Shown here piece after piece: positions 54,549 through 64,000 of a DNA stretch of 64,000 nt. The notes below the pieces were generated by a model. That model did not search any database and had not been told where the DNA came from. It saw only the letters and a program-made list of their open reading frames with translations. How positions within the stretch are numbered: position 1 is the stretch's first letter; every line of letters begins with the position of its first letter. A program made the translations under genes and the position numbers. The DNA comes from Mycolicibacterium sp. TY81 (GTDB lineage Bacteria > Actinomycetota > Actinomycetes > Mycobacteriales > Mycobacteriaceae), in NCBI RefSeq assembly GCF_018326285.1, contig NZ_AP023362.1, positions 5,022,001-5,086,000 of the forward strand, in the 5' to 3' direction.

Positions 54549-55327
54549 AGCTGGTGCGCCAGCAGAAACTTCCGAATATCGGAGATCCATATCCGCCCCT
54601 CGTCCGGTGTGAAGATGTGACCGGCGTCTGGATATTCCATCAGGACTGCGCCAGGTATGCCCGCTGCCAGAGCGCGCGTCGAGGACGGCTGCACGATGCG
54701 GTCCACGCCCGCCGCCACGACCAACGTCGGGATCGCGACTTCCGCGAGGCGGTCGCGGAGGTCGATCTCGGCGGCCAGGGCAGCCTGCTGCGGACTGCCG
54801 GCCGGGATGCTCGCGCGGACGTCGGCCACGATCTCGTCGAGATTGCGGGCCTCGTCGAACGCCGAAGGCGACGACACTGCTGTCAGGAACCGCGCCAGGA
54901 CGTCGCGGTCGTGCGCGGCCAGATAGCGCCAGACATCGACCACCAACCGCAACTGTGGATCGGCGTGCGCGAAGCCCACCGTCAGGACCAAGGCGCTGAC
55001 GGCCTCGGGATGACGGAGTGCCGCGGTGATGGCAACCGCCGATCCCAGAGATAGGCCGACGATGGGGAATCGCTCGAAGCCGGCCGCTCGCCCGGCGTCG
55101 ACGATCGCGTCAGCCAGATCGTCGACGCGATATGAACTCGCCGTCATCGGACTGCCTCCCGAACCCGGGTAGTCCACACCGATCAGCGTTCGCTCGCCGG
55201 CCATCTCGCCCATCAGTTGGCCGAAATTCAGTGCGACACCGCCACCTGCTCCGTGCGCGAGAAGCAGCGCGGGACCGGAGCCGACGCGGGTGACCGTCAA
55301 CGTGGAAAGTAGGGAATCGTTGGGCAT
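54545..55327 (-). CDS. Alpha/beta-fold hydrolase in MerR-controlled operon
   Basis: 260 residues. Oxyanion loop LAHGAGGG, nucleophile GLSLGS (Ser near residue 93), late Asp in AGVDRIV and His in PDAGHIF give a full triad. Sits between a MerR-type operator and a co-transcribed MFS exporter, a layout that suggests the operon detoxifies or exports a small compound. Substrate unknown. Confidence 0.85.
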   Translation of the reverse strand: MPNDSLLSTLTVTRVGSGPALLLAHGAGGGVALNFGQLMGEMAGERTLIGVDYPGSGGSPMTASSYRVDDLADAIVDAGRAAGFERFPIVGLSLGSAVAITAALRHPEAVSALVLTVGFAHADPQLRLVVDVWRYLAAHDRDVLARFLTAVSSPSAFDEARNLDEIVADVRASIPAGSPQQAALAAEIDLRDRLAEVAIPTLVVAAGVDRIVQPSSTRALAAGIPGAVLMEYPDAGHIFTPDEGRIWISDIRKFLLAHQL

Positions 55328-55340
55328 GCGGCGAAGTTAA

Positions 55341-55362
55341 ACCCTGACATCAGCGTCAAGGT
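55341..55362. promoter_or_regulatory. MerR-type operator between merR and the hydrolase-MFS operon
   Basis: Dyad ACCCTGAC-N6-GTCAAGGT (22 bp) in the divergent region, 13 bp from the hydrolase start and 19 bp from merR. On the minus strand TTGACC just outside it could be a -35, with about 19 bp to TTAACT. The over-long spacer is what MerR activators correct. Confidence 0.65.
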
Positions 55363-55381
55363 CAACCCAAGAGGAGTTCGC

Positions 55382-55720
55382 GTGCGCATCGGTGAAGTAG
55401 CGGCGGCAACCGGCAGTTCGGTCAGGTCGCTGCGCTACTACGAGGCTCAGGGTCTGATCGCACCGCCACGCCGGTCCAACGGCTACCGCGACTACCCCGC
55501 CGACACCGTGGAGGATGTGCGCCGCATCCGGATGCTGATCGACACCGGCTTCGGCGTACGCACCATTCGACAACTACTGCCCTGCATCGACGGCAGCGCG
55601 GTCGACATGTGCCCGGCCATCGCCGCCGCCATCAGACAGACACTGGCCGAGATGGACGCCCGCATCGGCGACCTGAATCTCCGCCGCGCACGCATCGTCC
55701 AACTGCTGGACGGCCAGTAG
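55382..55720 (+). CDS. MerR-family transcriptional regulator
   Basis: 112 residues. MRIGEVAAATGSSVRSLRYYEAQGLIAPPRRSNGYR is the classical MerR winged helix, followed by the dimerisation helix (about 78-110). The short C-terminus has one Cys in LLPCIDGS and another in DMCPAIA, so an effector is not obvious; metal sensing cannot be excluded. Divergent from the hydrolase-MFS operon with an operator-like dyad between. Confidence 0.9.
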   Translation: MRIGEVAAATGSSVRSLRYYEAQGLIAPPRRSNGYRDYPADTVEDVRRIRMLIDTGFGVRTIRQLLPCIDGSAVDMCPAIAAAIRQTLAEMDARIGDLNLRRARIVQLLDGQ

Positions 55721-56511
55721 CCGACTCGCTGGGGGGTGAAGGCGTCGGGTGCTGCATCCGGCTTCCCCTCCTCCCCTGCCCGCACTGGCGCGGCATGTCG
55801 ATCCCAGGCTGGGCAACGCGCGCCGACGGTGCTCTTGGCAACACCGCTCCGCCGCGCACGCCAACGGCGCCCCCAATCCCGCACCGCACAATTGCGGCGC
55901 TGAGGTCGCTCTCGCCGAGGACGTGCGGGCGGCCTACGCGTACCCGACCAGACGTGTGTCTCGTGTCGCGGATCAATCGCAGCCGGGTGTCGGTTGGGGA
56001 ACGGCCTAGTGGTTCGGTCAGTCGGGCCGGCGCTCGGGGGCTTCACCGGCGGCGCCGGAATGGACAGCCGATGTGCGACCGACGTACCCACCCACCGACC
56101 ATCGCGACAGCCACGTGGACCGCTGGCCGTGTCTTGCCCGCGCCGCCGATTCCGATCAGAGACAAGCCGGCGCGGCGTCAGGGCGCCGCGCACTTCCGGC
56201 GTCCCGACTCGGTCGAGCGATGACGTTCGGCCGGCGGGAAACAGGAGCCGCGCAGTGCTGCTCGGTTGGTCTGGCCGATACCGGTTCCGCGTCGGGCAGC
56301 CGTAGCGCGCCGGTGTGAATTCCGGGCGACGCCTACATGGCCGCGGCACCGGCGCGATTCCAGCGCGCCACCGCGACCCACGCGTGACCGCGAGGATTCC
56401 GGTGTTGTGCCGAGGGCGCGACCGACGGCTGCCTGTGTGACTGTCGGTACCGGTGTCGCAGCCCGCAGACTCTCATCGGTTTGGCCGATGTTTCACGTGG
56501 AACGGCCGGCG
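55721..56511. other. Long gene-free region
   Basis: About 790 bp between merR and the proline iminopeptidase gene. Several short frames exist on both strands but none has a ribosome-binding site, codon pattern or recognisable product. One parS-like site lies near its right end (56490). It may be remnants of lost genes; I see no RNA gene or repeat array. Confidence 0.5.
56490..56503. promoter_or_regulatory. parS-like ParB site
   Basis: GTTTCACGTGGAAC, one change from the perfect palindrome, 8 bp beyond the proline iminopeptidase stop codon, about 3 kb from parB. Confidence 0.72.
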
Positions 56512-57471
56512 CTAACTCCGCGGTGGAGCGAACCGTTCGACGGCCTCTGCAATCGCCGCCGCCATCGCCGGGCTGCCCGTGTGGCCGGAGTCCTCGATGA
56601 TCCGGAGCTCGGCGCCCGGCCATGCCTGAGCGAGTTCCCACGCCGTCCGGACGGGCGCGGAGAGGTCGAGACGACCGTGGATCAGCACGCCGGGGATGCC
56701 GGCCAATCGGTGCGCGTCCCGCAGCAGTTGGCCATCATCCAACCATGCCGCGTGGGCGAAGTAGTGCGTGCAGATGCGAACGAAGGCCAGTCGGCCGGCA
56801 TCGATCTTCGCCGAGTACTGACCCGGCTTCCCCAACGCCTCATGGGCTATCGCAGCGTCTTCCCACGCACACCAATCCTGCGCCGCCCGCTCACGCACAG
56901 CGGCGTCCGGGTGCTCCATCAACCGGCGATACGCCTCGACGAGTTTGCCGTCCCGGTCACCCTCGGGCACACCGTCACGGAACCGCTGCCACTCGGCAGG
57001 ACGGAAGAGCCGCAGTCCGCGGTACAGCCAGTCGACCTCCTGCGGCCGCGTCATCGTCACGCCGATCAGCACGATGCCGATCACCCGCTCCGGGTGCCGC
57101 TGCGCATAGGCGAGGATCAACGTAGATGCCCACGAGCCGCCATACAGCAGCCAACGATCGATGCCGAGATGACGGCGCAGCGCCTCCATATCGGCGAGCA
57201 GATGCGCGGTCGTATTGCACGACATGTCGGTCGACGGGTCCGCCGCGCTCGGCACGCTGTCACCGCATCCACGTTGATCGAACGCCACGATGCGGAAGCG
57301 CTCCGGGTCGAACTGTTTGTGTGCGTTGCGGGACCTGCCGGCGCCCGGGCCGCCGTGGACGATCAGAACCGGCTCCCCGACGGGATTGCCGCGGGTCTCC
57401 CAGTACATCCGGTTGCCGTCGCCAACGTCGAGCAGTCCGCAGTCGTCGGGCTTCGACGAGGCGTCAGGCAC
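56512..57471 (-). CDS. pip: Proline iminopeptidase
   Basis: 319 residues from GTG 57471. Alpha/beta-hydrolase of the S33 family: VHGGPGAGR (oxyanion loop), FDQRGCGDS, nucleophile GGSWAS (Ser near residue 112), Asp in HGRLDLSAP and His in DSGHTGS. It releases N-terminal proline from peptides. The length and the DQRG(C/S)G motif are typical. On the same strand and 26 bp after the Rv3916c-like gene. Confidence 0.9.
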   Translation of the reverse strand: MPDASSKPDDCGLLDVGDGNRMYWETRGNPVGEPVLIVHGGPGAGRSRNAHKQFDPERFRIVAFDQRGCGDSVPSAADPSTDMSCNTTAHLLADMEALRRHLGIDRWLLYGGSWASTLILAYAQRHPERVIGIVLIGVTMTRPQEVDWLYRGLRLFRPAEWQRFRDGVPEGDRDGKLVEAYRRLMEHPDAAVRERAAQDWCAWEDAAIAHEALGKPGQYSAKIDAGRLAFVRICTHYFAHAAWLDDGQLLRDAHRLAGIPGVLIHGRLDLSAPVRTAWELAQAWPGAELRIIEDSGHTGSPAMAAAIAEAVERFAPPRS

Positions 57472-57497
57472 GCGTGTTCACCGTGGAACCCGCTCCC

Positions 57498-58274
57498 CTA
57501 TCGACCGGTGTGCGGCGTCCACAGCGCGGGGCTGGTGACCGCGCCGACGGGCTGTTGCAAGGCGCTGCTCTCCAGCAGTCGCTCCAGCGCCGCCTCGACG
57601 TCCGCCTTCCAGCCGAGCCCCTGTTCGAGTTCCAGCCGCAGTCGCGGGAAGTACGGGTGCGGCGCCACGATCTCGAAGCCGTTGTCCTGAAGGAAGTCCG
57701 CTTCGATCACGCACTGATCGACGGCGCACTCGCCGAACGCCTCGATCGTCGCCGCCAGCTCCTCCGGACAGGCCTGTGTCCCACCGAGGCGGGCCACCTC
57801 GGTGGTCCGGCCGAACGCCTCCAACGCGCGTACACCACGACGAACCAGATCGGCGACGACGGCGGCGATCAGGTGGCGCGACAGTCCGTCACCGTCGTCG
57901 GGGCAGTCGACACCGATCGTCGTCAGCAGGACGGCGTCGGGGCTGACCGGCCCGGTGGGAAAGCGCCCGGCCCGCGGCACGGCGCGCGGCGGCGCATAGA
58001 ACGCATAGCCCAGACAGGGCGCGTCATCGTTGGGGTCCTCGGCACGGTCCGGGTCGCACGCGACCGCCAGCTGTCCGCACGATCCCCACTCGAGCATGAC
58101 CATCGACAGCCATGCTTCCTTCTCGAACTCCGGGTCGCTGAGGTGGTCGCTGTCCCCGAGTGCCGACGGATCGACTTCCCAGAAGACACAACGCCGTGCA
58201 TGCTTCGGCAGCCGCTCGAACGATTCGAGGCGCAGCGGCGTGATTTGTGAACTCACCAGACTCCCGTCGTCCAC
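57498..58274 (-). CDS. Rv3916c-like GNAT-fold protein
   Basis: 258 residues from GTG 58274 (GTG 58256 possible). Two-part layout with SFERLPKHARRCVFWEVDP near the start, a strand-rich middle (LGYAFYAPPRAVPRAGRFPTGPVSPDAVLLTTIGV) and a helix LSRHLIAAVVADLVRRGVRALEAFG resembling an acetyl-CoA-binding GNAT helix. Conserved upstream of parB in mycobacteria. Function unknown. Confidence 0.8.
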   Translation of the reverse strand: MDDGSLVSSQITPLRLESFERLPKHARRCVFWEVDPSALGDSDHLSDPEFEKEAWLSMVMLEWGSCGQLAVACDPDRAEDPNDDAPCLGYAFYAPPRAVPRAGRFPTGPVSPDAVLLTTIGVDCPDDGDGLSRHLIAAVVADLVRRGVRALEAFGRTTEVARLGGTQACPEELAATIEAFGECAVDQCVIEADFLQDNGFEIVAPHPYFPRLRLELEQGLGWKADVEAALERLLESSALQQPVGAVTSPALWTPHTGR

Positions 58275-58368
58275 CCGATCGGATCAGGCTGCTCTACCAG
58301 GATAAGAGACGCCGGCACCGTCGACTCGATTTGTTCAGTCGGGATCGACGTCGACCGGACGCTGAACT

Positions 58369-58382
58369 GTTCCACGTGAAAC
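58369..58382. promoter_or_regulatory. parS-like ParB site
   Basis: GTTCCACGTGAAAC, one change from the perfect palindrome (mirror of the GTTTCACGTGGAAC variant), in the gap between parB and the Rv3916c-like gene. Confidence 0.75.
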
Positions 58383-58488
58383 ATCGCGGTTCCCCTCCCC
58401 GTCCGACGCTCCCCCGAACATCACCGTCACAGTGACGTAACGGGGCCTTGTCCCTGGTCGGGTTGTCGCAGACCCAAAATTGGGTCGG

Positions 58489-59514
58489 TCAGCCCTGTTC
58501 CGTCTTCATCAGTTCGACGATGCGCTGGAGGTCGTCAACCGAGCCGAACTCGACGACGATCTTGCCCTTGCGCTTGCCCAGGCTCACAGTGACCTTGGTG
58601 TCGAACGCGGTCGACAGCTGCTCGGCCACGTCCTGCAGACCGGGCATCTGGATCGGCTTGCGCTTGGGCGCCGGCGCCGGCTTGTCACCGTCGCGGTTGG
58701 CCAGCGTGACCGCTTCCTCGGTGGCACGCACGGACAGCCCCTCGGCCACGATGCGGGCCGCGAGCTCCTCCTGCTTCTCCGGTCCCCCTTCGAGCGCGAG
58801 CAGCGCCCGGGCGTGGCCGGCCGACAACACGCCCGCGGCAACGCGACGCTGCACCGCGATGGGCAGCTTCAGCAGCCGGATCATGTTCGTGATCACCGGA
58901 CGCGACCGGCCGATGCGGGTCGCCAGTTCCTCGTGGGTGACGTCGAACTCCTCCAGCAGCTGCTGGTAGGCCGACGCCTCTTCGAGCGGGTTCAGCTGGA
59001 CCCGGTGGATGTTCTCGAGCAGCGCGTCGCGCAGCATGTTGTCGTCCGCCGTCTCTCGGACGATCGCCGGGATCGCCGTCAGGCCGGCTTCCTGCGAGGC
59101 GCGCCACCGGCGCTCACCCATGATCAGCTGGTAGCGATGCGGTCCGGACGGCTGGCTCAGCTCGCGCACCACGATCGGCTGCATGAGCCCGAACTCACGG
59201 ATGGAGTGCACCAGTTCCGCGAGCGCGTCCGCATCGAAGACGCTGCGCGGCTGGCGCGGGTTCGGCTGGATGGCCGACGGCTCGATCTCGCGGTACACCG
59301 CGCCGATCGCCTCGGCTTCGGCCCTGGCCGCCGCGGCCGAATCTGCGGCTACCGCGCCATTGACCGGACCGGCCGGACCGCCACCGATCAACACGTCTGC
59401 AGCCGCAGACCCCATTCGCAGCGAGGTGTCCTGCTGCCCGTCCTCGGGTGCACCGGTCGGGATGAGTGCCGCCAGCCCCCGTCCGAGTCCGCTGCGCTTC
59501 TTCGGCTGCGACAT
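58489..59514 (-). CDS. parB: Chromosome-partitioning protein ParB
   Basis: 341 residues. N-terminus [15 protein letters not shown] is the ParA-contact segment. The ParB/Srx CTPase domain holds QPRSVFD and GERRWRAS (about 105-205). A helix-turn-helix at about 220-245 ([21 protein letters not shown]) and a C-terminal dimer domain ending LMKTEQG follow. It loads at parS near oriC and spreads with CTP to drive origin segregation. 2 bp after parA; five candidate parS sites are visible in this window. Confidence 0.97.
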   Translation of the reverse strand: MSQPKKRSGLGRGLAALIPTGAPEDGQQDTSLRMGSAAADVLIGGGPAGPVNGAVAADSAAAARAEAEAIGAVYREIEPSAIQPNPRQPRSVFDADALAELVHSIREFGLMQPIVVRELSQPSGPHRYQLIMGERRWRASQEAGLTAIPAIVRETADDNMLRDALLENIHRVQLNPLEEASAYQQLLEEFDVTHEELATRIGRSRPVITNMIRLLKLPIAVQRRVAAGVLSAGHARALLALEGGPEKQEELAARIVAEGLSVRATEEAVTLANRDGDKPAPAPKRKPIQMPGLQDVAEQLSTAFDTKVTVSLGKRKGKIVVEFGSVDDLQRIVELMKTEQG

Positions 59515-59516
59515 CG

Positions 59517-61276
<1,760 letters not shown>

Positions 61277-61285
61277 TTAAGGTGC

Positions 61286-61828
61286 TCAATCGAGCAGCAC
61301 AACCACCCGGCGCGACGGCTCGACGCCCTCGCTCTCGCTGTGGACGCCGTCCACGGCCGCCACGGCGTCGTGCACGATCTTGCGCTCGAACGGCGTCATC
61401 GGAGACAGCTCTTCGCGCTCACCCGACGCCAGCACCCGCTCGGCCACCTTCTTGCCCAGCGCGGCCAGTTCATCACGACGCTGCCGACGCCACCGGGCGA
61501 TGTCCAGCATCAACCGGCTGCGTTCGCCGGTCTTCTGGTGCACGGCCAGCCGGGTCAGCTCCTGAAGCGCGTCCAGCACCTCGCCCTTGCGTCCCACGAG
61601 CTTGCTCAGATCGTTGCCACCGTCGATGCTGACGACCGCACGGTCGCCTTCGACGTCCAGATCGATGTCACCATCGAAGTCCAGCAGATCGAGGAGCTCC
61701 TCGAGGTAGTCACCGGCGATCTCGCCTTCAGCGACCAGTCGCTCCTCGAGATCGTCGTTCTTGCTTGCAGGAGCGGCCTCGGCCGTCGTCGGGGCCGGGG
61801 CCTCCGCCTGCGTTTCTGTGTCTGTCAT
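61286..61828 (-). CDS. jag: Jag/KhpB-family RNA-binding protein (KH-R3H)
   Basis: 180 residues from ATG 61828 with GGGAGAAGG upstream. An acidic N-terminus, then a KH domain (about 70-105: DGGNDLSKLVGRKGEVLDALQELTRL), then an R3H domain (about 115-175: LAKKVAERV-type helix and MTPFERKIVHDAVA). It binds RNA and, in other bacteria, affects cell shape and division. Sits after yidC as in most bacteria. No Jag-N extension. Confidence 0.93.
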   Translation of the reverse strand: MTDTETQAEAPAPTTAEAAPASKNDDLEERLVAEGEIAGDYLEELLDLLDFDGDIDLDVEGDRAVVSIDGGNDLSKLVGRKGEVLDALQELTRLAVHQKTGERSRLMLDIARWRRQRRDELAALGKKVAERVLASGEREELSPMTPFERKIVHDAVAAVDGVHSESEGVEPSRRVVVLLD

Positions 61829-61886
61829 ATCCCTGCCTTCTCCCTCTTGCACCGGCCGTCGCTCAGGGTCTTTACCCTCTGACCGG

Positions 61887-62951
61887 TCAACGCTTCTTCT
61901 TGTTGGGCTTGGCGCCCGGCGCCGGCTTGGACCCGGCCGCACCGGATTCCGTGCCGTCGAGCTCTGTTCCGGTCTGTTCGACGTCGGTACCCGAGCTCGC
62001 CGGGGCAGCCGGCGGATTGCCCTTCTTGGACCGGTTCGGCTTCACACCGGGTGCCGGCGCATTGGCGGAACGGCGTGCGATCGCCTGTTCCTTCTCCTCC
62101 GCCTCACGCTTCTCGATCCGGTTGAACACCACGTGCTGCTGGCCGTAGGTCCAGATGTTGTTGGCCACCCAGTACATGAGAATGGCGATCGGCAAGAACG
62201 GGCCGGACACCACGACACCCAACGGGAACACGTACAGCGCCAGCTTGTTCATCAGCTGGGTCTGCGGGTTCTGCTGGGCTTCCAGGCTCTGCCGGGCCAC
62301 CGACGCGCGGCTGTTCATGTGGGTCGCGATACCCGAGACGATCATCAGCGGAATGCCGACGAGGATCACCGACATCCGATCGAAGTGCGCGAACGCCTTG
62401 AGGCTCTCACCAGTCTGAATCATGGTGGCGCCCAACGGCGCACCGAACAGGTCCGTGTTCAGGAAGTGGCTGACGTCGGTGGCGCTGAAGAAGTAGTTGC
62501 CGATCGACCGGTTCTGCTCGATGGACAGCGCCTGGGCACCGATGCCCATCCCGGCGCCCTCCGTGCGGTTGAACGAACGCAGCACGTGGAACAGGCCCAG
62601 GAACACCGGAATCTGCGCCAGCATCGGCAGACAGCCCAGGAGCGGGTTGAAACCGTGTTCGCTCTGCAGCTTCTGCATCTCGAGTGCGAGCCGCTGGCGG
62701 TCCTTGCCGTACTTCTTCTGCAGTTCCTTGATCTGGGGCTGCAGTTCCTGCATCTGCCGGGTGGTCTCGATCTGGCGGACGAACGGCCGGTACAGAATGG
62801 CGCGCAGGGTGAACACCAGGAACATCACCGACAGGCCCCAGGCGAAGAAGTTCTCCGCACCCAGGATCGCGCCGAAAAGCTTGTACCAGAGCCACATGAT
62901 CCCGGATACCGGGTAATAGATGTAGTCCAGACTGAACCAGTTAAAAGACAA
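61887..62951 (-). CDS. yidC: Membrane protein insertase YidC
   Basis: 354 residues from TTG 62951 (GGAGCG 8 bp upstream), which gives a first segment [24 protein letters not shown] matching mycobacterial YidC. The longer open frame to 63035 is not used. Five membrane segments, the cytoplasmic hairpin [23 protein letters not shown], and a conserved Arg in the first core helix region ([10 protein letters not shown]). A long basic tail ends KPNKKKR. Inserts membrane proteins with or without Sec. Start overlaps yidD by 11 bp. Confidence 0.94.
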   Translation of the reverse strand: MSFNWFSLDYIYYPVSGIMWLWYKLFGAILGAENFFAWGLSVMFLVFTLRAILYRPFVRQIETTRQMQELQPQIKELQKKYGKDRQRLALEMQKLQSEHGFNPLLGCLPMLAQIPVFLGLFHVLRSFNRTEGAGMGIGAQALSIEQNRSIGNYFFSATDVSHFLNTDLFGAPLGATMIQTGESLKAFAHFDRMSVILVGIPLMIVSGIATHMNSRASVARQSLEAQQNPQTQLMNKLALYVFPLGVVVSGPFLPIAILMYWVANNIWTYGQQHVVFNRIEKREAEEKEQAIARRSANAPAPGVKPNRSKKGNPPAAPASSGTDVEQTGTELDGTESGAAGSKPAPGAKPNKKKR

Positions 62952-63216
62952 GCGAATCGCTCCTTGACTGCGCGGCGGTTGCCGCGGACCGTCTTTCGGG
63001 AATGGGGTCCCATCCCCCGTGATGCCACGGGCCACACTTGGCCAGCCGGACTGTCGTCAGCCAACAACCACGGAACAATCCGTGTTCGGTGAGTGCCTCG
63101 ACGGCGTACTGGCTACAGGTGGGGCTGAACCGGCAGCTGGGCAGACGCATCGGCGACACCATGTTGCGGTACAGCTCGATGAGAAAGATCAGCCCGCGGG
63201 CCAGCCGCTGACTCAT
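62941..63216 (-). CDS. yidD: Membrane protein insertion efficiency factor YidD
   Basis: 91 residues. The N-terminal amphipathic helix is followed by the invariant block [15 protein letters not shown] (about 28-42) with two Cys, and [25 protein letters not shown]. Small accessory protein for YidC-dependent insertion. Start ATG overlaps the rnpA stop (ATGA) and the 3' end overlaps yidC, so translation is coupled. Confidence 0.95.
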   Translation of the reverse strand: MSQRLARGLIFLIELYRNMVSPMRLPSCRFSPTCSQYAVEALTEHGLFRGCWLTTVRLAKCGPWHHGGWDPIPERRSAATAAQSRSDSLVF

Positions 63217-63590
63217 GGCCGGGATCCGGACTTCGCGTGAGCGCGCCGCACTGCGACTCGCAGTTCGTCCTGCAGCGTGGCGGTGGCAGCTTCACGACTG
63301 CCGGGCAGGGCCCGGATCACCAGCAGCTCACCGGACTGCAGCTCGGCCAGCAGATCCCGGCTGGCATGACGGAGCTGACGGGACACCCGGTGTCGCTGGA
63401 CGGCGTTGCCGACCGATTTACCTACGACGAGACCGACTTTCGGCGCCTGCTCGGTGTTTGACTCGGCATCGCCAAAATCTCGTGGTGCCAATGAGTGCAC
63501 CACGAGATCCCGTTGCGCCGAGCGCACACCGCGGCTCACGGTGACTCGAAAGTCTGTCGAGCGCGTCATCCGGTTACGAGCCGGAAGCAC
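63213..63590 (-). CDS. rnpA: Ribonuclease P protein component
   Basis: 125 residues from GTG 63590 (AGGATCG upstream), giving [14 protein letters not shown] as in other mycobacteria; the open frame to 63707 overlaps rpmH and is not coding. RNase P protein signature [20 protein letters not shown] (about 67-86). Binds the catalytic RNA and helps trim tRNA 5' leaders. Between rpmH and yidD as usual. Confidence 0.93.
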   Translation of the reverse strand: MLPARNRMTRSTDFRVTVSRGVRSAQRDLVVHSLAPRDFGDAESNTEQAPKVGLVVGKSVGNAVQRHRVSRQLRHASRDLLAELQSGELLVIRALPGSREAATATLQDELRVAVRRAHAKSGSRP

Positions 63591-63612
63591 GGTGCTTCGA
63601 TCCTGCGTCAGG

Positions 63613-63756
63613 TCACGCAGTGAGAGAGCGACGGCCCTTGCCGCGACGTGCCGACACGATGGCGCGGCCGGCACGGGTCCGCATACGCAGACGGAAGCCG
63701 TGCACACGAGCCCGACGGCGGTTGTTCGGCTGGAAAGTCCGCTTGCCCTTGGCCAC
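63613..63756 (-). CDS. rpmH: 50S ribosomal protein L34
   Basis: 47 residues, GTG 63756 with GAGGAG upstream. The very basic sequence contains [20 protein letters not shown] and KGRRSL, the L34 signature. Too short for ordinary ORF cut-offs. First gene of the rpmH-rnpA-yidD-yidC-jag-rsmG-parA-parB cluster, 22 bp before rnpA. dnaA is expected beyond the right edge, divergent. Confidence 0.96.
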   Translation of the reverse strand: MAKGKRTFQPNNRRRARVHGFRLRMRTRAGRAIVSARRGKGRRSLTA

Positions 63757-64000
63757 GGCTATATCTCCTCAACTATGTGACGCCCGCACTCGCCACCGAC
63801 ATGAACGAGTCATGCCGGTGGGCACGGTCGTCGCTGGTAAGCGCACGCATCTTGCTTGCTAGCCGGCGCGGTACCGATCGAAGTTCGTGGCAGAACTTCC
63901 CCGGTCGCAGCCGTATCACCACGTGTGGGCGACTGTTCGAGGGTACTGATCTGAATTCTCCGGGTCAAACCTCGCTGTCCCACGTCAGCAACCGTTACCG
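63757..64000. other. rpmH upstream region toward dnaA
   Basis: No gene in these 244 bp. Promoters for rpmH (minus) and dnaA (plus, outside) should be here. I see no DnaA box in it; mycobacterial oriC itself lies between dnaA and dnaN, beyond the window. Confidence 0.55.

Overview
The window is chromosomal DNA of a rapidly growing mycobacterium (Mycolicibacterium / M. smegmatis-like). The evidence is its high GC content, its recognisable mycobacterial gene set (ponA1, ino1, mtc28-like lipoprotein family, pcnA-mutT4-MurJ/pseudokinase-sigM-rsmA-trxB-trxA-cwlM, parB-parA-rsmG-jag-yidC-yidD-rnpA-rpmH), and a glucosylglycerate hydrolase typical of rapid growers. The gene order from dnaB to rpmH leads to the dnaA/oriC region, which should begin just beyond the right edge. 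The junction of an Rv0036c-like gene with an Rv3906c-like gene at about 39.6 kb matches the arrangement I recall for M. smegmatis rather than M. tuberculosis.

1-7595: the tnsA-side end of a Tn7-like transposon, all on the minus strand, in the order tnsA, tnsB, tnsC, tniQ. The last gene runs off the left edge. The element stops at a TGT...-type end with tandem TnsB-site-like repeats, 12 bp after the dnaB stop codon. This is the same geometry Tn7 adopts downstream of glmS. tnsB is split by an IS256-family insertion (3877-5337, 9-bp target duplication). Removing the IS and one duplication restores a 723-residue DDE transposase in frame. The IS transposase itself has two +1 frameshifts, each in a run of six G.

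7608-11557: dnaB with a 138-residue mini-intein in its Walker A motif (class 3-like W/C/T signature), then the rpsF-ssb-rpsR-rplI operon, both on the minus strand. 11751-13667: three tandem paralogous four-helix membrane proteins with Pro/Tyr/Gln/Gly-rich N-termini. 13781-18891: a SRPBCC protein, a GT87-type polyprenol-dependent glycosyltransferase-like membrane protein, PonA1 and a DUF5318 protein (minus strand).

18972-31034: DUF1707 protein, PadR regulator, inositol-phosphate synthase, an E. coli-type AhpC/AhpF pair, hydrolase, F420-type oxidoreductase, a polar amino-acid ABC system with binding protein fused to permease, MarR regulator, glucosylglycerate hydrolase (minus) and an SDR. 31042-41582: a 24-bp-stem palindrome, leuS, Mtc28-like protein, YqgE, MFS transporter, two adjacent exported proteins each predicted to have an N-terminal histidine after signal cleavage, a DinB/MDMPI-type enzyme, a DxDGDG-repeat protein and pcnA.

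41706-52583: cell-envelope and redox block (mutT4, Rv3909-like, MurJ-pseudokinase fusion, sigM, rsmA, trxB, trxA, cwlM), with a good SigH-type promoter before trxB. 52656-57471 is an accessory block (P-loop kinase, MFS efflux, hydrolase, MerR, about 0.8 kb without genes, proline iminopeptidase). 57498-63756 is the origin-proximal segregation/translation block. Four parS sites lie at 56.5-61.2 kb (one inside parA and one over the rsmG start codon), with an outlier at 39.4 kb.
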